Positions 58,468 through 64,000 of a DNA stretch of 64,000 nt are shown here, piece by piece. How positions within the stretch are numbered: position 1 is the first letter of the stretch; each line of letters opens with the position of its first letter. The stretch is from Nitrosarchaeum sp. (GTDB taxonomy: Archaea; Thermoproteota; Nitrososphaeria; Nitrososphaerales; Nitrosopumilaceae): positions 1 to 64,000 of the forward strand of contig JAILWJ010000002.1 in the NCBI GenBank assembly GCA_025699025.1. Reading direction: 5' to 3'. Made by a program: the position numbers and the translations under genes. Below the pieces are notes generated by a model. The model made no database searches. It was not told where the DNA came from and saw nothing but the letters and a program-made list of their open reading frames with translations.

Positions 58468-58959
58468 ATGCAACCTGATGAAAAAATTCAGGCACATTTA
58501 GTTTCTGTCTGGAGAGAGTCAAAAAAAGTCTTTTCAATTGGAGGAAAAGAAGGCATGCTAGTTTTGACTAACAGACATCTAATATTCATTCACAAGACTG
58601 AGGCAAAAATAAAGTGGTGGCAGGCAATAACCCAAAGACAGGTACTAAATTTCATAAGATCAAAAAATACAATGATAATTCATGACGGATATGATGAAAC
58701 AAACCTCATGGAGGATTTACAGAATGAAAAAAATACCGAAGTTTCATTTGATGACATTACAAATATTTCCCATGAAGAAAAGACGTGGGGAAGCGTTTTG
58801 AAGGTAGAATATGAAAAAGGCAGTAAAAAAGAAAAGTTCCAATATTCAATCGCACAGGATTGGGTAAAGTATCCAGCCAAGGAACCAACTAAATACATGA
58901 AGGTAGATTGGGAGCCCTTTGTGCAATATATTAAAGGAAGACAGAAATTTACAAAGTAA
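58468..58959 (+). CDS. Soluble protein with PH/GRAM-like fold, unknown
   Basis: 163 residues from ATG at 58468 (TTG two codons before). The N-terminal strand pattern GKEGMLVLTNRHLIFIHKTE near residue 27 and QRQVLNFIRSKNTMIIHDGY resemble PH-like or GRAM domains that bind membranes or proteins. The second half is charged (EVSFDDITNISHEEKTWGSV). No signal is present. It ends 2 bp before cbiE, so both are probably on one transcript, although a link to B12 is not evident. Confidence 0.6.
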   Translation: MQPDEKIQAHLVSVWRESKKVFSIGGKEGMLVLTNRHLIFIHKTEAKIKWWQAITQRQVLNFIRSKNTMIIHDGYDETNLMEDLQNEKNTEVSFDDITNISHEEKTWGSVLKVEYEKGSKKEKFQYSIAQDWVKYPAKEPTKYMKVDWEPFVQYIKGRQKFTK

Positions 58960-58961
58960 AA

Positions 58962-59678
58962 TTGGGAAAAATTTATGCTGTAGGTGTAGGTCCTGGATCA
59001 CCGAAATATGTAACTGAAATTGTCAAAGATATCATCCAGAATTGTGACATTGTGATTGGATACAAGTATACCCTTAAAACAATTGAACATTTGTTGGAAG
59101 GAAAAGAAGTTTATGAAGTTACAATGAGTAATCAGGAGGAATCTTACCAAAAAATTTTGCCTGAAATAGGTGAGAGGAGTTTGGTAATCCCATTTACTGG
59201 CGATGTGAATTTTTCCGAGTCTGAGGTTGTAGACAGGCTCATTGAGATTTTTGGAAGAGTGGAAATAATTCCAGGTATCAGTTCAATTCAGGTTGCAGCT
59301 GCTAAAGCCAATGTTCCATTAGATAAATCCAAAGTAATTACAATGCATGTTACGACATCAATTGAAGAAAAGAAATTAGAGTTGCAAAAGGCACTAATTG
59401 ACGGCTTTAGTGTGATATTGATTCCTAGGCCATGGCCAAAACAACCAGACAAGCACTTTATGCCATCAGAAATTGCAATTTATCTTAGAAAGAATGGATT
59501 TGACACTGAGAATATTCAAGTACATGTGTATGAGGCCATAACAACTGAGAATGAAACTAGCTTTGTCGGAAGCGTAAAGGATTTGGAAGGAAAAGAGTTT
59601 TCAGATTTATCAGTAATGGTTTTCAATCAACATATCTTGGATTCGTATATGAACTACAAATGGCAATGGAAAAGCTAG
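58962..59678 (+). CDS. cbiE: Cobalt-precorrin-7 C5-methyltransferase
   Basis: 238 residues from TTG at 58962. The corrin methyltransferase fold shows AVGVGPGSPKYVTEIVKDII, IPFTGDVNFSESEVVDRLIE near residue 77 and EIIPGISSIQVAAAKANVPL near residue 98, matching CbiE. It methylates C5 of the corrin ring; CbiT at 6398 handles C15. Being far from cbiL-cbiF-cbiT, it shows that the pathway is split in this genome. Its stop shares four bases (CTAG) with the convergent exported-protein gene. Confidence 0.88.
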   Translation: MGKIYAVGVGPGSPKYVTEIVKDIIQNCDIVIGYKYTLKTIEHLLEGKEVYEVTMSNQEESYQKILPEIGERSLVIPFTGDVNFSESEVVDRLIEIFGRVEIIPGISSIQVAAAKANVPLDKSKVITMHVTTSIEEKKLELQKALIDGFSVILIPRPWPKQPDKHFMPSEIAIYLRKNGFDTENIQVHVYEAITTENETSFVGSVKDLEGKEFSDLSVMVFNQHILDSYMNYKWQWKS

Positions 59679-60556
59679 TTGCCTGTTTTTCCTTGACCAA
59701 GTACTATGCTGTCTGTGTTTGGAAATACATATGCTACAATGCCCATCCAGTCATAGTCAGGATCATATAGTCTGTAGAATCCTGCATCATCAAATGTTAT
59801 CGTAACTGACTTTCCAGGTAAGATTTCCCCGGTGGAAATTCGGTCATCTGCTGTATATCGATTATAACGATCCCCATAATTTTCTGAACCACTTTTTATG
59901 CTATGTGATACAACGTCATCATTTACAATAGTAATCGTAGTTCCTGGTTTAATTGTAATTCTGTCTTGGGAAAAATACCTAAGGGACTCTGCATTTATGT
60001 AGTTGCCAATACCTTGAGTTGATGAACCCTTAAGGATACGTATGGTTAATTGTTCGTTTGTCGTTTTAGATTCAGTGGTGGGAACTATTTTTGACAAGGC
60101 GGAAAGTTTTACAGTATAGATTATTTTGTACGAATCATCTCCATTTGTAATTCTTCCAGTAAATCCATAGATCGAGGCTGACTTGCTTTCCTCAACCAAC
60201 CTACCAAAGAATCGTAATGATGCTTCTTCACCAGAATCACTTTCAACATTTCCACTAATTCTAATGTATTTTCCTTCCCTCAAAAATGTGGCTTGTAATT
60301 CAGTAGTAAGAAAATCTAAATCATTTATTGTAACAAATCCATCTTCAACTGTTGATTGAATGGTGCTTCCAGTTTGTCGTTGAGTAGAAATTGCTATATC
60401 AATTTCAGATGTGTTGATGGTTTCTTCAGTTACGGCAAATCCAGATCCTTCTAAGATGAAGGCGTTGTTTGGTGTGATTTCACCAAAGGCGGTTGAAAAT
60501 GAGAATCCCGAGAAAACAGCAAATAATGCAAATAATCCTATTATGATGGCCTTCAC
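59675..60556 (-). CDS. Exported protein with cupredoxin-like C-terminal domain lacking typical copper ligands
   Basis: 293 residues. The signal peptide ends near residue 24 (FSTAFGEIT). Residues 30-190 form an unassigned beta domain. The last 100 residues resemble a cupredoxin fold: RITIKPGTTITIVNDDVVSH with the first His, then ITFDDAGFYRLYDPDYDWMG where copper proteins usually have Cys and His before Met. Here Asp and Trp occupy that loop, so type-1 copper binding is doubtful. The protein may instead be structural or bind another metal. Confidence 0.68.
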   Translation of the reverse strand: MKAIIIGLFALFAVFSGFSFSTAFGEITPNNAFILEGSGFAVTEETINTSEIDIAISTQRQTGSTIQSTVEDGFVTINDLDFLTTELQATFLREGKYIRISGNVESDSGEEASLRFFGRLVEESKSASIYGFTGRITNGDDSYKIIYTVKLSALSKIVPTTESKTTNEQLTIRILKGSSTQGIGNYINAESLRYFSQDRITIKPGTTITIVNDDVVSHSIKSGSENYGDRYNRYTADDRISTGEILPGKSVTITFDDAGFYRLYDPDYDWMGIVAYVFPNTDSIVLGQGKTGN

Positions 60557-60639
60557 ACTAGAGTTTCCATTTGATTTGGTTTATAATTTGCTACTAAATT
60601 ATTTTAGACATAATAGGCAAAACACGGTTTTTTACAAAA

Positions 60640-61176
60640 TTAGAGGCCTGGTATTTGGAATCCTTGATCTGCAGCCAATCTTATCATGTAATCCTCCAAG
60701 AATCCACCAGCTAAAAGAAGACCAATGACAATTGCTATTTCAATTCCTGTTGGTTTTAGAGATGGGAGTAAACTTGCTTTCTTACTTATAGTTCTAATCA
60801 GAATATAGCTTCTAGATGTTGCCAAGGAATACGCAGAAAGCTCCATAATTCCAAACGGGGAAAGATAAAGAATTGCAAGCGGTGGTATTTCGCTTAATTG
60901 TGGAGCAACTGTGACAATTGCTGAGAATGCAAAACCAGTAGACCATGCAGAGAACAAGCCCCATGCAATGCCAAATCCAGGAATAAACATGGGCAATGAT
61001 ATGGTAGTATTATGGACAAAGATTCCTATTGCATCAATATCCTCTACTAGTTTCTCAAATTCAGTCATAAATGCATTGGCCTCTTCGTCAGAGACCTCTG
61101 ACATGGAACCTAACTGATATGCAAGAGAGAATAAGCCCATAAAAATAAAGAAAATAACAAGCCTCATTTTTAACAT
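60640..61176 (-). CDS. SpoIIM-like (DUF95) integral membrane protein
   Basis: 178 residues with about five hydrophobic segments. FIPGFGIAWGLFSAWSTGFAF near residue 65, then LYLSPFGIMELSAYSLATSR near residue 103 (a G-x-x-E element in a membrane helix) and a final hydrophobic segment (IEIAIVIGLLLAGGFLEDYM) fit the SpoIIM/DUF95 family found widely in archaea. The protein is in the cytoplasmic membrane. In bacteria SpoIIM works in engulfment; the archaeal function is unknown. It is divergent from polB. Confidence 0.8.
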   Translation of the reverse strand: MLKMRLVIFFIFMGLFSLAYQLGSMSEVSDEEANAFMTEFEKLVEDIDAIGIFVHNTTISLPMFIPGFGIAWGLFSAWSTGFAFSAIVTVAPQLSEIPPLAILYLSPFGIMELSAYSLATSRSYILIRTISKKASLLPSLKPTGIEIAIVIGLLLAGGFLEDYMIRLAADQGFQIPGL

Positions 61177-61250
61177 GTTAGCCTTTGCTTTGTATGATAT
61201 TTGAGGCTTCGTTTGGACACAGATTTAATTAAACCAGAAAATATTCCTCC

Positions 61251-62699
61251 ATGTTGAAAAAGGAACTAACATTTGCTTTGAATTATGCCTTGAATAAGGG
61301 ATTTCAAATTCATCCAGATGCCTTTAAAATTCTAGAAAACATAGATGTTAAAAAACTAGAAAAAATCATCAAGGAGATTGTTCGGGAAAAGACTAAGCAA
61401 AAATTATTCCTAATCAATCAAGATGATTTGGAAACTTATTTAGGAATAAAAGAAGACCCGAATTTAAAAAATGAGCACAGAATACTGTCGGATCCGACAT
61501 CAAAAATCACAACTGGTGAAGGGGTAAAAGGGTACAACGCGTTATTTTCTAGTCGTTTTAACAAGCTTAAAAGAATCATTTCTGACAGGCCTGAATCCAG
61601 AATGTTGAAGTCTATTGCCTCAGTAAAATCAGTAAAAACTGAAGATGACATGTATATTTGTGGTTTAGTCACAACAAGAAATACTGAACGAAATATTGTG
61701 AAATTAGTTTTAGAGGATCCTTCTGGAACATTTGAGGGCATAGTATTTGACAGCGAGTTACAGAATATTGCAGGTTCTCTTCTAAGTGATCAGTTTGTAA
61801 TGGCCAGAGTGAGCATGGGTAAAAATGCTGGATTCATTATCAAAGATCTGATTTTGCCTGATATCCCAGAGCAGGCCATTAATAGGTCTGAAACCGAGAC
61901 TTTTGCAGTATTTCTTTCAGATCTTCATATTGGTAGCAAGTACTTTATGGAAAAAGAGTTTTCAGAATTTGTTAGTTGGATTTCAAGTCCCGATCCAACT
62001 GCCAGGAAGGTTAGATTCGTATTGATTGGGGGGGATGTCGTAGATGGGGTAGGAATCTATCCCAATCAAGACAAGGAGCTGGTATTTCAGACATTAGAAG
62101 AACAATTACGCAGACTCGAGGAATTATTGGATAAAATTCCAAAACATGTAAAAATATTCATCATGCCTGGAAACCATGATCCAGGGCGAAGGGCATTACC
62201 TCAGCCTGCAATTCCTAAAAAATACAATAGTGGTTTGTGGGAGCGTGAGAATGTTTTCATGGTCGGAAATCCGGCCATGATCTCTCTAAATGGGGTCAAA
62301 GTTCTGATGTTTCATGGTCAAAGCATAGATGATATTGTGAAAACCACGCCTGGCCTGAGCTACGATAACCCGGCTAATGTGATGAAACACCTCTTGAAGG
62401 CAAGACATCTTAGTCCGATATATGGCAGCCAGACACCGATTGCCCCAGAGATGGAGGATCTTATGGTAATTGATGAAATTCCTGACATATTTCATGTAGG
62501 TCATGTACATAGAGCACAGTTAGATATGTACAAAGGCATTCTATTGATAAATTCAGGTTCGTGGCAGAGACAGACTCCATTTCAAGCAAGTGTTGGAATG
62601 ACACCCAATCCAGGTATTGCCTTGATGGTAAATTTGAAAACATTTCAAGTGTTTCATGAGAATTATAATTCAAATCTAGATAATATCTTGCAAAGTTAA
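61251..62699 (+). CDS. polB: DNA polymerase II (PolD) small subunit DP1
   Basis: 482 residues. An N-terminal helical domain (about 1-60) is followed by a linker and an OB domain (about 120-205, MYICGLVTTRNTERNIVKLV). A calcineurin-type phosphoesterase/3'-5' exonuclease domain completes the chain, with FLSDLHIGS near residue 223, IGGDVVDG near 262, MPGNHD near 306, FHGQS near 346 and HVGHVHRAQ near 415. All metal ligands are present, so proofreading activity is expected. The large subunit DP2 is not in the window. The 3' end overlaps cdc6 by 24 bp. Confidence 0.95.
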   Translation: MLKKELTFALNYALNKGFQIHPDAFKILENIDVKKLEKIIKEIVREKTKQKLFLINQDDLETYLGIKEDPNLKNEHRILSDPTSKITTGEGVKGYNALFSSRFNKLKRIISDRPESRMLKSIASVKSVKTEDDMYICGLVTTRNTERNIVKLVLEDPSGTFEGIVFDSELQNIAGSLLSDQFVMARVSMGKNAGFIIKDLILPDIPEQAINRSETETFAVFLSDLHIGSKYFMEKEFSEFVSWISSPDPTARKVRFVLIGGDVVDGVGIYPNQDKELVFQTLEEQLRRLEELLDKIPKHVKIFIMPGNHDPGRRALPQPAIPKKYNSGLWERENVFMVGNPAMISLNGVKVLMFHGQSIDDIVKTTPGLSYDNPANVMKHLLKARHLSPIYGSQTPIAPEMEDLMVIDEIPDIFHVGHVHRAQLDMYKGILLINSGSWQRQTPFQASVGMTPNPGIALMVNLKTFQVFHENYNSNLDNILQS

Positions 62700-63881
62700 A
62701 TCATCTTTGAAAGTTTTTTTTACCATCTCTGGGGTAATTGTAAGTTTGTATTTTTTGGTTCTTCCATGAATTCCTTGATGAACCAATCTTCCAGTGATGA
62801 TTCCAGATAACTCAATCTCACTAAGCATTTGGGTAATTCTTCTCTGGGTTAGTTCATCCCTACCTACAGTTTTGCATAAGGCCTTGTATGATGAATAGAT
62901 CTCCCCCGTAGACGAGCCAGCGGCCTTCATTATTGCAAGAATTACTAGTTTTTCATGAAGGGGATATGATTTTAGTGAGGTTTCTTCTTTATTTTCCTCA
63001 ATTTTTTGAGATGCTTCTCTGACATGTTCTTTTGTCACTTTATCTGATTGTTGTCTTTCAGCAAGTTCGCCTGCTACCCTGATCAGATCAATGGCTCTTC
63101 TTGCATCCCCATGTTCCCCACCTGCTAACGCAGCGCATAGGTTTAAGGCAGGTTCTTCTACTGAGTTTGGAATAAAGGCATCTTTTATTCTCTCTTCTAG
63201 AATTTTTTTAATTTGTTCAACATCATAGTTTGTAAAAACAATTTCTTCCTCGCCAAGACTGCTAATTACTCTAGGGTCTAATTTCTCCTTAAAAGTAAGA
63301 TCGTTTGATATTCCTACCAAGGCTAATGAACCCTGTGTCAATCGTTCATTTGCTCTAGTTAGTTGATATAATATGTCCTTTCCCGTTTTAGAGACTAGCT
63401 CGGCAAGGTAATCAATCTCATCAATTACGAAAATGGCGTTCAGTTTCTCATCATCAATTTTATTTAAAATTCTCTTAAAGACCTCACTTATTGCTAGTCC
63501 GGTAGGCGGTAATTTTTCTTCACCCAAACCTAACTGTCTGCCAAAACTCACCAATAGACCGTATAATGTGGTCTCCTCTTTAGAATTAGAATATACTAGT
63601 TTAATTGGAAAATTTGATTTTCTAACCCTCTCTTGAATTTTAGATAAGACTTTCTTTACAACTAAGGTTTTTCCAGTACCTGGTTTTCCATAAACTAGAA
63701 GATTTGAAGGTCGTGAGTGTTTAAGAATAGGTAAGAGTGATTGAGTTACCTGTTCTTGCTCTACAGTTCTATGCTGTATGGTGTCTGGAATGTAGGTAAA
63801 ATGAAGTATATCCCTATTCTTAATTATGGATTTGCCAGATTCTGCTGCATCAAGTAATCTATCTATCGGATCTGACACCAC
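62676..63881 (-). CDS. cdc6: Replication initiator Orc1/Cdc6
   Basis: 401 residues from GTG at 63881 (a second GTG is adjacent). An AAA+ module carries Walker A GKPGTGKT near residue 65, Walker B IFVIDEIDYLAEL near residue 147 and sensor 1 in GISNDL near residue 190, with DARRAIDLIRVAGELA near residue 263 as sensor 2. A C-terminal winged helix (about 315-395, GRDELTQRRITQMLSEIELS) binds origin DNA. It also loads MCM. It is convergent with polB, overlapping by 24 bp. Sequence to its right may contain the origin. Confidence 0.95.
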   Translation of the reverse strand: MVSDPIDRLLDAAESGKSIIKNRDILHFTYIPDTIQHRTVEQEQVTQSLLPILKHSRPSNLLVYGKPGTGKTLVVKKVLSKIQERVRKSNFPIKLVYSNSKEETTLYGLLVSFGRQLGLGEEKLPPTGLAISEVFKRILNKIDDEKLNAIFVIDEIDYLAELVSKTGKDILYQLTRANERLTQGSLALVGISNDLTFKEKLDPRVISSLGEEEIVFTNYDVEQIKKILEERIKDAFIPNSVEEPALNLCAALAGGEHGDARRAIDLIRVAGELAERQQSDKVTKEHVREASQKIEENKEETSLKSYPLHEKLVILAIMKAAGSSTGEIYSSYKALCKTVGRDELTQRRITQMLSEIELSGIITGRLVHQGIHGRTKKYKLTITPEMVKKTFKDDLTLQDII

Positions 63882-64000
63882 TCACACACCTACGTTTCGA
63901 CTCAATATCATAAATCATATCTGAATTAAGAGAGTATAGTATAGAATACTAACTCTAGTTTAGTTTGTAATTAATTATTTTTAGTTAGTTTTAGTTTTTC
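63882..64000. other. AT-rich region beside cdc6, possible replication origin
   Basis: The 119 bp upstream of cdc6 hold no gene. They include TAGTAT-AGA-ATACTA, a perfect 6-3-6 palindrome at 63937-63951, then TTAGTTAGTTTTAGTTTTT-type runs up to the window edge. Archaeal origins often lie next to the Orc1/Cdc6 gene. No canonical ORB element is obvious, and the region is truncated, so this is only a candidate; it certainly contains the cdc6 promoter. Confidence 0.35.

Overview
The window is 64 kb of an AT-rich archaeal chromosome, and its gene content points to an ammonia-oxidising thaumarchaeon (Nitrososphaerota, Nitrosopumilus-like). It has two ESCRT-III (CdvB-type) division proteins, two TFB transcription factors, the PolD small subunit, Orc1/Cdc6, a two-domain CDC48, the aconitase-X type phosphomevalonate dehydratase of the archaeal mevalonate pathway, preQ0/archaeosine genes (queC, folE, queE), corrin methyltransferases, assimilatory APS reduction, and an Amt/PII module. 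No rRNA, tRNA, insertion sequence, prophage or CRISPR array was seen. TTG and GTG starts are frequent, and where a TATA box is visible it usually lies 25-30 nt before the start codon, so leaderless messages appear common.

Layout. 1-3.3 kb: envelope proteins, including a truncated surface protein whose C-terminal part is a perfect 8-residue repeat with one N-glycosylation sequon per unit. 3.4-7.5 kb: first cdvB, a MurI-like protein without its catalytic cysteines, and cbiF-cbiL-cbiT. 7.6-16.6 kb: ribosome rescue (rqcH), a Mut7-C protein, AMMECR1, phosphomevalonate dehydratase, nth, and sulfate assimilation (sat, APS reductase). 16.6-25 kb: a glycosyltransferase, SDR and membrane genes, GPN GTPase, thrB and the 7-deazaguanine genes. 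25-30.4 kb: a possible envelope-sensing locus and the second cdvB. 30.4-36.5 kb: a candidate structured RNA, cysQ/cysC, hemerythrin, a cation/proton antiporter and tfb. 38-41.2 kb: ammonium uptake and its control (RHH regulator, amt, PII, PII fused to an extra domain). 41.7-49.3 kb: a dense stress block of two Hsp20, PAC2, four CBS proteins (one with a ribosome-hibernation-like domain) and four UspA. 49.3-51.3 kb: crcB under a probable fluoride riboswitch, DUF1059 and a second tfb. 52-54.7 kb: hsp20-cdc48. 54.8-64 kb: an ACT-domain regulator, NDH-2, a secreted cyclophilin, cbiE, polB, and cdc6 beside a possible origin.

The most notable observations are: (1) a crcB leader with the fluoride-riboswitch fold and an alternative hairpin that hides the ribosome-binding region; (2) three sequence blocks shared at identical spacing upstream of the two cdvB genes 25 kb apart; (3) two candidate structured RNAs (17871-17943 and 30364-30495); (4) a 120-bp inverted copy, 119/120 identical, joining two uspA genes, with similar shorter patches in two CBS genes; (5) a MurI-like protein with both catalytic cysteines replaced by serine; and (6) fusions of CBS domains to a hibernation-factor-like domain and of a PII-like domain to a C-terminal extension. 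Convergent genes are packed very tightly, several with interlocked stop codons.
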